DNA of 64,000 bases from Clostridium estertheticum. Lineage in GTDB: Bacteria > Bacillota > Clostridia > Clostridiales > Clostridiaceae. Every line of letters begins with the position of its first letter. Positions within the stretch are counted from its first letter, which is position 1. Below, in pieces: positions 1 to 8,397 of this stretch. A program made the translations under genes and the position numbers. The notes under the pieces are model-generated. The model made no database searches, was not told the DNA's origin, and saw only the letters and a list, made by a program, of their open reading frames with translations. The stretch lies in NCBI RefSeq assembly GCF_011065935.2, contig NZ_JAAMNH020000001.1, forward strand, positions 5,403,578 through 5,467,577, given 5' to 3'.

Positions 1-88
1 AAGCGCTGGGGTAAAAAGATGAAAATATTAATTGCAATTTAATAAAAGTATTTAAATATCATTTATGTTTTATGGAGGGATATCTACT

Positions 89-649
89 ATGAAAAATAAT
101 ATTTATAAAGAATGTCCAATTTACACAACAGAGATTCTTACATTAAGATTAACATCATTAGAAGATGTATCAGAACTATTAAGATGTTATTCCGATAAAA
201 AAGCAGTACCATTATTTAATTCAGATAATTGCCATGGCGATGACTTTCACTATACTAATATTGAAAGAATGAAAGAGGCTGTTGATTTTTGGCAATATTC
301 TTATGAACATAGATATTTTGTAAGATTAACGGTTATTTTAAATACAACAGGGGAGAAAATTGGAACTATAGAAATGTTTAAGCGTGAGACAGAAGATGAA
401 TTCAACCATTTCGGTGTGTTGAGAATAGATTTACAAAGCAAATATGAAAAGCAACAATATATTAATGAAATATTACAAATTGCGAATCAAGATTTTTACA
501 AGGCTTTTAAAGTTGATTCAATTCTTACAAAAGCTATTCCAAATTCAACTGAACGTATTTCATCATTAGAAAGTAAAGGATATGTTCCTATAAATAAAAA
601 ATTTGTGATATACGATGATTATTTTGTAAGAATGAATGCAACAAATTAA
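89..649 (+). CDS. GNAT-family N-acetyltransferase (divergent)
   Basis: Predicted cytoplasmic acetyl-CoA-dependent acetyltransferase of the RimJ/RimL-like GNAT type, 186 aa. The N-terminal part (TEILTLRLTSLEDV) and the C-terminal part (ILTKAIPNSTERISSLESKG) match the GNAT layout, but the usual acetyl-CoA loop Q/RxxGxG/A is not recognisable, the region reading SKYEKQQYI instead. Activity is therefore uncertain. I chose the start at 89 because GGAGGG lies 9 bases upstream; an in-frame ATG at 65 has no ribosome binding site. It is the first gene of the + strand accessory run. The acyl acceptor cannot be told from sequence. Confidence 0.7.
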   Translation: MKNNIYKECPIYTTEILTLRLTSLEDVSELLRCYSDKKAVPLFNSDNCHGDDFHYTNIERMKEAVDFWQYSYEHRYFVRLTVILNTTGEKIGTIEMFKRETEDEFNHFGVLRIDLQSKYEKQQYINEILQIANQDFYKAFKVDSILTKAIPNSTERISSLESKGYVPINKKFVIYDDYFVRMNATN

Positions 650-708
650 TTGAAAATAAACATGAAATGCCCCCTTAATATTATTGTATAAAAAAAGGAG
701 AACTTATT

Positions 709-1269
709 ATGTTAATGATTAAAGGTACCCAAATAATAAATACAGACAGACTTTTACTTCGAAAATATGAAGCTTGTGATGCACCTGATATGTTTAAAAA
801 TTGGGCAAATGATAGTGAGGTTACAAAGTTTTTAAGTTGGAAACCCCATAATAATGTAGAAGATACTAAAGAAATTATAGAGCAGTGGGTCAACAAGTAT
901 GAGAATAATATATATAATTGGGCTATTGAATTAAAAGAAATTTCTGAAGTTATTGGTGATATTTCTATAGTTAAGCTAGACGAAACCTCCTATTCTTGCG
1001 AAATAGGGTATTGTATGTCAAGAAAATATTGGAGCATGGGAATAATGAGTGAATCTTTAACCGCAGTAATTGATTATTTATTTTCTGAGGTTGGATTTAA
1101 TCGAATAGCCGCAATGCATGACACAAATAATATTGCTTCCGGAAAGGTAATGCTTAAAAGTGGAATGAGGTACGAAGGAACCTTAAGGCAAGCTAAAGTT
1201 CACGATAAGAAAGATTTTTACGACTTGGCTTTATATTCAATATTAAAAGATGATTGGATAAAGGAATAA
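709..1269 (+). CDS. GNAT-family N-acetyltransferase, RimJ/RimL type
   Basis: Predicted acetyl-CoA-dependent N-acetyltransferase, 186 aa, cytoplasmic. The N-terminal strand reads INTDRLLLRKYEACDAPDMF, typical of the RimJ/RimL branch. Motif A reads YWSMGIMSESL, followed by the C-terminal motif NIASGKVMLKSGMRYEGTLRQA, so the fold looks intact. AAGGAG lies about 8 bases before the ATG. RimJ/RimL relatives acetylate protein N-termini, but members in accessory clusters often modify small molecules or antibiotics; substrate unknown. The upstream acetyltransferase ends about 60 bases before, with no clear promoter between. Confidence 0.85.
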   Translation: MLMIKGTQIINTDRLLLRKYEACDAPDMFKNWANDSEVTKFLSWKPHNNVEDTKEIIEQWVNKYENNIYNWAIELKEISEVIGDISIVKLDETSYSCEIGYCMSRKYWSMGIMSESLTAVIDYLFSEVGFNRIAAMHDTNNIASGKVMLKSGMRYEGTLRQAKVHDKKDFYDLALYSILKDDWIKE

Positions 1270-1332
1270 ACTAGGTTTATGGGATTTAACTAATTAAAAT
1301 GCATACAGGCTAGCTTATAGGAGGATCATACT

Positions 1333-2226
1333 ATGAAACGTTTTATGATTGGACAATTCGATAGATTCGATATCAATAGGCAGAATAGAGACTTTAGAGA
1401 TTACTTTTTTGGAATTGAAGTTAATCAAATGGAGTCACTTGGTGAATTGCAAATATTAAAAGATAACCTTATGGATAGAAATTTAAAGATAGGCATTCAT
1501 TTTCCTCTATTAAAGAATCAATGGAGAGCAAGAGACCCCCAATATCTTTCTAAAGATAATAGGACTTACAAAGAATCAATAAACTATATGGAGAGCGAAT
1601 TTGCCAGATCAGAGGAGTTGAATCCAGATTATATTTTGCTTCATTATCCAAAGCCAGTTATTTTAGATGGTAATGTTGATTGGTCATCATGGAGATTTTG
1701 TGATGATACTGAATATTATTATGAATCAGAAATATCTTACAATTACTTCGAAGAGAGAAGTAGAAATTTTTTTAAGCTATTATCTGATCAAGGTAAAAAA
1801 TATAATTTCACCCCAGTATTAGAATTGGATGGATTAAATAAATATGTATATGAAACAAATTTACTTGAAAACTTATTAGATGAATATCCAAATATCAAAT
1901 TATGTCTTGATTTTGGTAGAATACACTTGCAAGATTGTATGGATGATAATTTTATAGGTCAAGAGATAATCAGAAAATTTGGAAGCTATACTCATTTAGT
2001 ACATTTATGGAATGTAAAAGTTGATATGAATGTAACAAATGCTCATTACCCAGCACTTAAATCACTAAAAGTAGAGGACGGATGGGGAGATATGGAATCA
2101 TACTTTAAAATCTTGAATGAAGTTAATAATAACTATAAGGTTTTATTTGAGCATAAGTCTCATTTAATAAGCGATGATGAGCTTGAAGAATGTTATCAGT
2201 GGATTGACGAGCTTGTGAATAGGTAG
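1333..2226 (+). CDS. Xylose-isomerase-like TIM-barrel protein
   Basis: 297 aa cytoplasmic protein resembling the sugar phosphate isomerase/epimerase (AP endonuclease 2) TIM-barrel superfamily. Visible candidate metal ligands are the Glu in VLELDGL, the Asp in KLCLDFGRIHLQD, the His in HLVHLWNVKVD and the Glu in KVLFEHKSH, in the order expected for this barrel. AGGAGG precedes the ATG by 9 bases. No neighbour encodes a sugar pathway, so the substrate cannot be inferred. A repair-nuclease role is possible but less likely given the lack of a clear DNA-binding extension. Confidence 0.65.
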   Translation: MKRFMIGQFDRFDINRQNRDFRDYFFGIEVNQMESLGELQILKDNLMDRNLKIGIHFPLLKNQWRARDPQYLSKDNRTYKESINYMESEFARSEELNPDYILLHYPKPVILDGNVDWSSWRFCDDTEYYYESEISYNYFEERSRNFFKLLSDQGKKYNFTPVLELDGLNKYVYETNLLENLLDEYPNIKLCLDFGRIHLQDCMDDNFIGQEIIRKFGSYTHLVHLWNVKVDMNVTNAHYPALKSLKVEDGWGDMESYFKILNEVNNNYKVLFEHKSHLISDDELEECYQWIDELVNR

Positions 2227-2327
2227 CCCGTATGTCTTACAACAAAAATTTTCACGCCGCAGTGAAGGGTCAAGCCTTTGAAGTACTCGCAGCACATGCG
2301 TTAACTATAGCGAACTATTCTACTTAT
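2227..2327. other. GC-richer non-coding segment at a gene junction
   Basis: About 100 bases between two accessory genes with clearly higher GC than the flanking DNA. It contains a small inverted repeat (TTCAC, loop GCCGCA, GTGAA), a second weak stem (AAGG/CCTT), and ends with GCGTTAACTATAGCGAAC. It could be read in frame as an N-terminal extension of the next gene, but the hydrolase has a good internal start, so I read it as non-coding. It resembles a recombination-site remnant more than a promoter; see findings. Confidence 0.4.
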
Positions 2328-2345
2328 AGGAGGATGACTATTAAA

Positions 2346-3731
2346 ATGTCTAAAGAGCTAAAAATAAAACAATTCGAAGAAAACTTGCTTTATAAAACAC
2401 AATTTGTAAACGAAGAGTACGTAAAAGGTAACCTTTTAGATAGAATGAATCATTATAAAACCCCCGCAGTAAGTATAGCCCTTATTAATAACTACGAAAT
2501 TGATTGGGTAAAAGCCTATGGAACTACTGAAAAGAATACAGATAATAAAGTGGATGAAAACACAATTTTTCAAGCAGCCTCACTAAGTAAACCAGTATTT
2601 GCACTTGCTATTATGAGATTGGTTGAACAAGGTATTATTGATTTGGATGAAGATGTAAATAAATATCTTACTTCTTGGAAGGTACCTATGAATGGACAAT
2701 GGCAACCTAGAATAACCTTAAGACAAATTTTAAGTCATACAGCAGGTTTAACGGTACATGGATTTGGTGGATATAACCTAAAAGATGAAATTCCAAATAC
2801 AATTCAAATACTAAATGGACAGTACCCTGCAAACTCGGAACCAGTTAGAGTGGACGTTATTCCCGGGCTTCAATTTAGCTATTCAGGAGGAGGGCTCACT
2901 ATTGCACAGCAATTAGTAGTAGATATTCTAAAAAAACCTTTCCCGCAAATTATGAAAGAGTTGATACTTGAACCATTTGGAATGAAATATAGTACTTATG
3001 AGCAACCACTTCTAGGTACTCATCTAACTAACGCGGCCTGTGCTTATAACGATGATGGTGATATGGTAGTTGGAGGTTATCATGTGTACCCTGAAATGGC
3101 AGCAGCTGGATTATGGACAACACCTTCTGATTTAGCAAGACTTGGCGCGTCATTACAGCTTATTCTTAAAGGAGAACCAAATAAAATACTGACCCAGAAA
3201 TCTTTAGAAGAAATGTTGATACCTCAGGCAGATGGCCCAGTAGGGATAGGTTTTTTTGTAGATGGAGAAGAAAAGGATATAAAATTTTCACATAATGGCG
3301 GTAACGCAGGCTTTGTATGTAGAATGAAATTTCATAAAGAAAATGGTAAAGGCATTGTTATTATGATTAATTCTCAAGAGTTTGATTTAATAGAAGAAAT
3401 CGAAAGAGCTGTTGATTATACTTATGATTGGTCCAAGCCTCTTTTAAAACAAAAAAATAACATTATGATAGATAAGTTCAGTTCAGAGATTTTTACAGGA
3501 AAATATATGTCTGATTCCAAAAAAATTATGACCATAGAAAATGAAAATGACTTGCTGTTCATTATCCCAGAAGGACAAATGCCAATACAGCTCCTTAAAG
3601 AATCAGATAGTAAATTTTTTTCAACACAATTAAATATGTTGGTAGAATTTATTTTTGATACCACTGGAAGTACTGGTACACTAAATCTTCATCAAAATGG
3701 GCAAGTATTGTCTTTTAAAAAGGAAGAATAG
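2346..3731 (+). CDS. Beta-lactamase-related serine hydrolase
   Basis: 461 aa member of the class C beta-lactamase / penicillin-binding-protein-like serine hydrolase family. The active-site SxxK is S79-L-S-K82, the second motif is Y179-S-G, and the third is H316-N-G-G. There is no signal peptide, so it probably acts in the cytoplasm as an esterase or peptidase-like enzyme rather than a secreted beta-lactamase. The C-terminal 100 residues form the small extra beta domain common in this family. The start is placed at 2346, 12 bases after AGGAGG; the frame stays open upstream to 2232, but that stretch is the GC-rich junction segment. A resistance role is not shown. Confidence 0.85.
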   Translation: MSKELKIKQFEENLLYKTQFVNEEYVKGNLLDRMNHYKTPAVSIALINNYEIDWVKAYGTTEKNTDNKVDENTIFQAASLSKPVFALAIMRLVEQGIIDLDEDVNKYLTSWKVPMNGQWQPRITLRQILSHTAGLTVHGFGGYNLKDEIPNTIQILNGQYPANSEPVRVDVIPGLQFSYSGGGLTIAQQLVVDILKKPFPQIMKELILEPFGMKYSTYEQPLLGTHLTNAACAYNDDGDMVVGGYHVYPEMAAAGLWTTPSDLARLGASLQLILKGEPNKILTQKSLEEMLIPQADGPVGIGFFVDGEEKDIKFSHNGGNAGFVCRMKFHKENGKGIVIMINSQEFDLIEEIERAVDYTYDWSKPLLKQKNNIMIDKFSSEIFTGKYMSDSKKIMTIENENDLLFIIPEGQMPIQLLKESDSKFFSTQLNMLVEFIFDTTGSTGTLNLHQNGQVLSFKKEE

Positions 3732-3803
3732 AAGAGTGAAACAAATCACTGCCGACGTTAAATTTCATATTTGCTTTGTAGCATAATTGAAAAGAGGGAT
3801 AAA

Positions 3804-3989
3804 ATGAATAAAAAACAAATTGTTTTCGTTACATCTAATTTAGGAAAAATTAAATCAGCCCAAAGAGATCTTGAAGATGTAGAAGTTATACAATATAATG
3901 CAGAACTTATAGAACCTAGAAGTGATAGTATCAAGGAAATTTCAAAAGTAAAGGCAATGCAAGCAAATGGGGGTGGAATTATCTTATGA
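3804..3989 (+). pseudogene. Truncated RdgB/HAM1-type NTP pyrophosphatase fragment
   Basis: 61 aa remnant of the N-terminus of a non-canonical purine NTP pyrophosphatase. It keeps the signature start VFVTSNLGKIKSAQRDL and the DSIKEISKVKAMQA helix, then ends after about 60 residues where the family runs to about 190. The last residues (NGGGIIL) do not belong to the family and overlap the start of the following acetyltransferase. The active-site half is missing, so it should be inactive. The junction looks like a deletion or recombination point. Confidence 0.75.
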
Positions 3990-4492
3990 CAATTGAAACA
4001 GAAAGACTTATAATTAGAAAATTTACCAACCAAGATATAGATTTAATCTTTGATATCAATAATAATCCAGAATGCATTAAATTCAATGGGTGGGATTCCA
4101 TGTCTATAGAAAATTGTAAAGAAACTCTCGATAAATGGATGTGCAACTATTCTATTTCACCTGGTTTAGGTGCTTTTTGCGTAGAAAGCAAGGTAGATAA
4201 ATCAAGAATAGGGATGGCATTCATTGTTAAGTCGAAAGAGATAAATCAATATGAAATAGGATTTAGGTTACGACGGATTTATTGGGATAAAGGCTATGCT
4301 AAGGAGATAACACGCGAATTTATTAAATATGCAGAAGGTAAACTGGGAGCTACTTCAGTAATTGCTGAAGTATATAAAGCTAATGTTAGGTCAAGAAGTG
4401 TATTTGAAAAGTTTAATTTTACAGAGTACGGTCATCCTGATGGAGATGATGGACTTGTCTATAAATATGAAATTGTAAAAAACTATCATTAA
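3986..4492 (+). CDS. GNAT-family N-acetyltransferase
   Basis: 168 aa acetyltransferase with the RimJ/RimL-like start TIETERLIIRKFTNQDIDLIF, motif A RIYWDKGYAKEITREF (W-D-K-G-Y-A) and the C-terminal NVRSRSVFEKFNFTEYG. Its ATG overlaps the TGA of the RdgB fragment (ATGA), and a GGGGGTGG tract that still encodes the fragment's tail serves as its ribosome binding region. It may therefore be translationally coupled to a dead gene. Substrate unknown. Confidence 0.85.
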   Translation: MTIETERLIIRKFTNQDIDLIFDINNNPECIKFNGWDSMSIENCKETLDKWMCNYSISPGLGAFCVESKVDKSRIGMAFIVKSKEINQYEIGFRLRRIYWDKGYAKEITREFIKYAEGKLGATSVIAEVYKANVRSRSVFEKFNFTEYGHPDGDDGLVYKYEIVKNYH

Positions 4493-4554
4493 TATTACGA
4501 ATTAGGTGTTTATTAAAGCATGAGTTTTTAATACAGAAATTGAGGAGAATTTAA

Positions 4555-4936
4555 TGAAAATTGAATATGCAAGTGAAATACATTTTCAATACATAATTGA
4601 TAATAATAAACATATATCAAGGTAACTAATACAATCGATGAATGTTTAAGGAGAGATTTAATTGAAGAAACTGGATACATCATAAATATAAATAGTTTTG
4701 TTTGTAGCTGAACTGAGTATATTTATGGTCCAAAATATAAAAAATACTTGAAATTAGTTGGTTCTTTCTATATGATTCAATTAGAAAATGACACTGGTTT
4801 GTAAAGTGAACTGGATCATAACTTAGTTTGGAAAGATTTAGATACCCTTAGGAAGAATATTCGTCTTGAATACCAATATTAGGCTATACAAGAAGCATTT
4901 AAAATGAAAGAGACTAAGATATTAAACAACACCTAG
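4555..4936 (+). pseudogene. Decayed Nudix hydrolase
   Basis: A former Nudix hydrolase gene broken by several stops and at least one frame change. It starts MKIEYASEIHFQYIID after GAGGAG, stops after about 22 codons, then resumes with DECLRRDLIEETGYIINI, which is a recognisable Nudix box core (RxxLxEETG). Further on it reads YLKLVGSFYMIQLEND and HNLVWKDLDTL, typical Nudix C-terminal text, ending AIQEAFKMKETKILNNT. The intact family hydrolyses nucleoside diphosphate derivatives; this copy cannot make a whole protein. Confidence 0.75.
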
Positions 4937-4995
4937 TGTGATAAGAAACGGAATTTTTACTAATATAATAATAATAATAGTTAGGAGATATTTAT

Positions 4996-5520
4996 ATGAT
5001 ATTGTCAGGCAAAGAGATTAAAAAGAAATTAGGAAATGAGATTATTATTGAACCATTTGTAGATAAGCAGCTTAACCCCAATAGTTATAATTTACGGCTA
5101 CATAACCGTCTACTTGTTTATGAAGACTCTGCTTTGGATATGAAGAAAGATAACAAAACAAAAGAGTTGATTATACCCCCGGAGGGATTACTTCTTGAAA
5201 CTGGAAAGTTATATCTAGGTAGAACCGTTGAATATACAAGGACAGATAAATATGTACCTATGTTAGAAGGTAGGTCCTCAGTTGGAAGGCTTGGATTATT
5301 CATTCATATTACAGCTGGATTTGGGGATGTAGGATTTAGTGGTTATTGGACATTGGAAATATTTTGTGTTCAGCCTATAAGAATATACCCTGATGTAGAG
5401 ATATGCCAAATATATTACCATAATATCGAAGGAGAATATGATAAGTATTCAAGTGGCAAGTATCAGAATAATACGGATATTCAGCCAAGTTTATTATTTA
5501 AGGATTTCCAAGAGAGGTAA
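4996..5520 (+). CDS. dcd: dCTP deaminase family protein
   Basis: 174 aa enzyme expected to deaminate dCTP to dUTP (or hydrolyse it to dUMP in bifunctional members), supplying dTMP synthesis. It has the NSYNLRL strand, the nucleotide-binding EGRSSVGR motif (91-98), the TAGFGDVGFSGYWTLEI core, and the expected catalytic Glu at 121. The length matches the family. AGGAG precedes the ATG. It sits among nucleotide house-cleaning remnants (RdgB and Nudix fragments), consistent with an accessory copy. A dUTPase-like activity alone is the main alternative. Confidence 0.85.
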   Translation: MILSGKEIKKKLGNEIIIEPFVDKQLNPNSYNLRLHNRLLVYEDSALDMKKDNKTKELIIPPEGLLLETGKLYLGRTVEYTRTDKYVPMLEGRSSVGRLGLFIHITAGFGDVGFSGYWTLEIFCVQPIRIYPDVEICQIYYHNIEGEYDKYSSGKYQNNTDIQPSLLFKDFQER

Positions 5521-5554
5521 AAAACTCAAATTAGATTCATTGGAGGTTTTACAA

Positions 5555-6121
5555 ATGAAGGCATGTTTTGCATTACTTGTAGATAATGAAATTCATAACT
5601 ATTCGAGAAATCTAGCCTTTGCTTTTGATAGAAAATATAATACGGGTTTTATATCTGCTAGTCTTCCTCAGCATATTACTTTAGGTCCAGTATTTGAGGT
5701 GAAAAATATTGAGGAAGTTGAGAACTACTTTGATTATGTGGCAAAAAATCTAAAGCCATTTGAAGTTTTAATTACAGATATTGATTTGAAGATATTGGGT
5801 GATGAAGAAGCTGGTTTTGGTATTATATGGATGAACATTAAAGAAAGCATAGAATTAAGGGAGCTACATAATACAATTTATAAGTATATTACTGAACATT
5901 CATGGGATACAGATAATAATGATAAATACCATTTTCACTCAACCATAGCACTGGGAAAACAGCCTGCTAATGTATATAAGGAGCTATACCAGTGCATTTC
6001 TGATAAGAAAATTAACCATAATTGTATTATAAATGAGCTAGCAATGTTTTGTACTACAGATAGTGAAAATAAAATGGGAACCTATATTACTTTCAAAATA
6101 CTAAATATAAATAATAAATAG
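5555..6121 (+). CDS. 2H phosphoesterase (2'-5' RNA ligase-like)
   Basis: 188 aa protein of the LigT/2H phosphoesterase superfamily, which acts on 2',3'-cyclic or 2'-5' phosphodiester bonds in RNA or nucleotides. Both HxT motifs are present: H40-I-T42 (LPQHITLGPVFEV) and H128-S-T130 (YHFHSTIALGK). The start is the ATG 8 bases after GGAGG; the frame is open further upstream but overlaps dcd without a ribosome binding site. It follows dcd by about 35 bases and may be co-transcribed. The natural substrate is unknown. Confidence 0.75.
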   Translation: MKACFALLVDNEIHNYSRNLAFAFDRKYNTGFISASLPQHITLGPVFEVKNIEEVENYFDYVAKNLKPFEVLITDIDLKILGDEEAGFGIIWMNIKESIELRELHNTIYKYITEHSWDTDNNDKYHFHSTIALGKQPANVYKELYQCISDKKINHNCIINELAMFCTTDSENKMGTYITFKILNINNK

Positions 6122-6154
6122 CTGTTTGCGATTACTAGCTTTTACTTAGTTTCC

Positions 6155-6180
6155 AATAGTAAACCGGAAAATTTACTATT
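6155..6180 (+). other. Perfect hairpin in the leader of the P-loop kinase gene
   Basis: Nine-base arms AATAGTAAA and TTTACTATT around the loop CCGGAAAA, ending just before the Shine-Dalgarno GGAGGG of the next gene. No U-tract follows, so it is not a typical terminator. It may affect RNA stability or translation, or be chance in AT-rich DNA. Confidence 0.4.
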
Positions 6181-6200
6181 AAATGGAGGGTTATTAAATA

Positions 6201-6722
6201 ATGAAAGGTAAAATAGAACCCGAATTGTATAATAAAATATATATCATAGGGTCAGTAGCAAGTGGAAAAACTACAATGGCTAAAAAATTATCAAATCTAT
6301 TCAATATTACCTGGCATGAATTGGATAATGTAGTCCACATGAGGTTGCCAGGTGGTGATGTGACCAGGTCCTCAGAAGAAATAACTTTTGAGTTCAATAA
6401 GATTATTAGTTGTGAAAAATGGATTATCGAAGGTGTTTTTCGTGAATGTTTTAATGAAGGATTTGATAAAGCAGATTCTATAATATTGCTGAATACACCC
6501 CCTTATAAAAGGAAATGTCGCATTGCAAAGCGTTGGCTTTGTCAAAGGATAAGACTTGAAGAATCTAATTATGTTCCAACTTTTAAAATGCTTTTACGCA
6601 TGTATAAATGGAGCAGTGGATTTGAAAAATCAAAAGACACTATTTTAAAAACGCTTGAACCTTACATTGATAAGGTAATTGTATTGAATGATAACACAGA
6701 TATATTTGATAATAAAAAATAA
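6201..6722 (+). CDS. P-loop kinase-like protein (topology modulation/adenylate kinase type)
   Basis: 173 aa soluble P-loop NTPase with Walker A GSVASGKTT at residues 17-25. The WHELDNVVH and WIIEGVFRECF segments are characteristic of the adenylate-kinase-like proteins annotated as DNA topology modulation protein FlaR. A basic lid-like segment (KRKCRIAKRWLCQRIRLEESN) follows. The phosphate acceptor is unknown. GGAGGG lies about 9 bases before the ATG. Confidence 0.7.
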   Translation: MKGKIEPELYNKIYIIGSVASGKTTMAKKLSNLFNITWHELDNVVHMRLPGGDVTRSSEEITFEFNKIISCEKWIIEGVFRECFNEGFDKADSIILLNTPPYKRKCRIAKRWLCQRIRLEESNYVPTFKMLLRMYKWSSGFEKSKDTILKTLEPYIDKVIVLNDNTDIFDNKK

Positions 6723-6742
6723 TTAAAAATGAGGCGTTCTAA

Positions 6743-7432
6743 ATGGCAACTTGGATTACACATCTAAGAATAGCAGAAGAAATTCTAAAAAAATCATATA
6801 ATTTTGAAACAAAACCTTTCATAGTAGGAAATATTGCGCCCGACGCTGGTGTACCTAATGAAGATTATAGTATCTTTAATCCAGCAAAAAAAATTACACA
6901 TTGGGAGACAGAAAACAAAGAAATTAATGCTCAAGGTTTTTGGGACAACTATTTGAATAATAGTGGAATAGAAGAAAGTAATGAGCTGTTCTCTTTTAAA
7001 ATAGGATATTTTGTTCATTTATTGACTGATATTGAATGGTCAAAACTATTTGTTCAGAAGAAGAATGAGATTTTATACAAAGAAGGATTAGAAAAAGATG
7101 AAAGTTTTATTTGGACTATAAAAAAGGATTGGTATGGCCTTGATTATATATATTTAGAAAACCATCCACAGTGTATATTTAATACATTGTTTAAAAATAT
7201 AAATAGTGTACCAGATTACCTAGATTATTTTCCACACAGTGCCTTTGAGGATAAAGTAAAATACATTACTGAATTTTATCTAGGAGAAAATACTGAAACT
7301 AAAGATAACTTTATTTATTTAACAGAGGGAGAAATGGACAACTTTATTTATAGTGCCACAAATGTAATAGATGATTTACTTCGCCATCTGTTAATAAAGA
7401 AAACCTCTGCTATCAATGCACTGCAATATTGA
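6743..7432 (+). CDS. Zinc-dependent phospholipase C family protein
   Basis: 229 aa protein of the zinc-dependent phospholipase C-like family. Likely metal ligands are H7 (TWITHLRIAEEI), D34 (GNIAPDAG), H53 (ITHWE), and H92/D96 (YFVHLLTDIEW). There is no signal peptide, unlike secreted clostridial alpha-toxin, so it is probably an intracellular hydrolase of unknown substrate. Only 20 bases separate it from the kinase gene upstream, suggesting co-transcription. It should not be read as a toxin. Confidence 0.7.
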   Translation: MATWITHLRIAEEILKKSYNFETKPFIVGNIAPDAGVPNEDYSIFNPAKKITHWETENKEINAQGFWDNYLNNSGIEESNELFSFKIGYFVHLLTDIEWSKLFVQKKNEILYKEGLEKDESFIWTIKKDWYGLDYIYLENHPQCIFNTLFKNINSVPDYLDYFPHSAFEDKVKYITEFYLGENTETKDNFIYLTEGEMDNFIYSATNVIDDLLRHLLIKKTSAINALQY

Positions 7433-7463
7433 AATACTTTGAAACTAATGTAAACATTTTAGA

Positions 7464-7480
7464 TGGGCTGAAACAGTCCA
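7464..7480 (+). other. Short hairpin between genes
   Basis: TGGGCTG and CAGTCCA pair with one G-U pair around a three-base AAA loop, between the phospholipase-like gene and the AAC(3) gene. The only following T content is weak (TAGAAAAATT), so terminator function is doubtful. Confidence 0.3.
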
Positions 7481-7522
7481 TAGAAAAATTGACAAGTTAC
7501 ATTTAATAAGGGGATGATACTA

Positions 7523-8335
7523 TTGAGTGAACAAAGTATAATCGAATTAACCGATCATATGAATACGGTGGATACTATACATAATGATTTATTAAATCTC
7601 GGTGTTAAAGCTTGTGATATTCTATTAGTGCATTCTTCACTATCCAGCATTGGTTGGGTTTGTGGCGCTGCTCAAGCGGTTATAGTTGCGCTAAAGCAAG
7701 TTATTAATGAGAATGGAACACTAATAATGCCTGCTCATAGCGGAGCAATTTCTGATCCTGCAGAATGGGAAAACCCACCTGTACCTAAAGAATGGCTACA
7801 ACAAATATATGATAGTATGCCTGCCTTTGATGTAGATCTTACATCGTCTAGGGGAATGGGTAGTATTGCTGAATTATTTAGAACCTTGCCTCAGGTATAT
7901 AGGTCCAATCACCCCCAAGTATCCTTTGCATCTCAGGGCAAATTTGCCAATGATATAACAAATAATCATAAATTGACGCCTCAATTTGGAATGGAATCCC
8001 CTCTAGGTAAAATGTATGAGTTAAATGCAAAAGTACTTTTACTGGGAGTAGGATATGATTCTTGTACTTGCTTTCATCTTGCAGAAGCATTGAATGAAAA
8101 AATGCCAACAAGAAAAATGGGGGCAGCAATTATAGAAAATAATAAAAGGATTTGGAAGTGGTTTGAGGATTTTGATTATAATTCAGAGGATGATTTCGAG
8201 TCGATAGGACTGGCATTTGAAACAACAAATAACGTAGTATTTGGTAAGGTTGGTAAAGCTGAATGTAAGTTATTCAATATGAAAGCAGGAGTTGATTTTG
8301 CAAAAGAATGGTTACAAAGTAATAGATTTGACTAA
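7523..8335 (+). CDS. AAC(3)-family antibiotic N-acetyltransferase
   Basis: 270 aa enzyme of the aminoglycoside 3-N-acetyltransferase family, which transfers acetyl from acetyl-CoA to an amine on aminoglycosides or related compounds. Characteristic segments are LLVHSSLSSIGWVCGAAQAV, GTLIMPAHSG, SSRGMGSIAELFR, NHPQVSFASQG and AKVLLLGVGYDSCTCFHLAE. The start is a TTG at 7523, 9 bases after AAGGGG; an ATG at 7514 sits directly on the Shine-Dalgarno and is unlikely. Many chromosomal YokD-like members do not confer resistance, so resistance is only a possibility. Confidence 0.85.
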   Translation: MSEQSIIELTDHMNTVDTIHNDLLNLGVKACDILLVHSSLSSIGWVCGAAQAVIVALKQVINENGTLIMPAHSGAISDPAEWENPPVPKEWLQQIYDSMPAFDVDLTSSRGMGSIAELFRTLPQVYRSNHPQVSFASQGKFANDITNNHKLTPQFGMESPLGKMYELNAKVLLLGVGYDSCTCFHLAEALNEKMPTRKMGAAIIENNKRIWKWFEDFDYNSEDDFESIGLAFETTNNVVFGKVGKAECKLFNMKAGVDFAKEWLQSNRFD

Positions 8336-8397
8336 AAGTATTGTTATTTAATTTAAATATTTTCGTGGCATATAACCTAGCAAAATAGGAGGCACTT

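Noticed and set aside
2232..2345. N-terminal extension of the serine hydrolase
   Set aside because: The 38 codons have unusual composition and no ribosome binding site, while a good AGGAGG precedes the internal ATG.
6743..7432. Clostridial alpha-toxin (secreted phospholipase C)
   Set aside because: There is no signal peptide, no C-terminal lipid-binding domain and it is too short; only the distant zinc-hydrolase family match remains.
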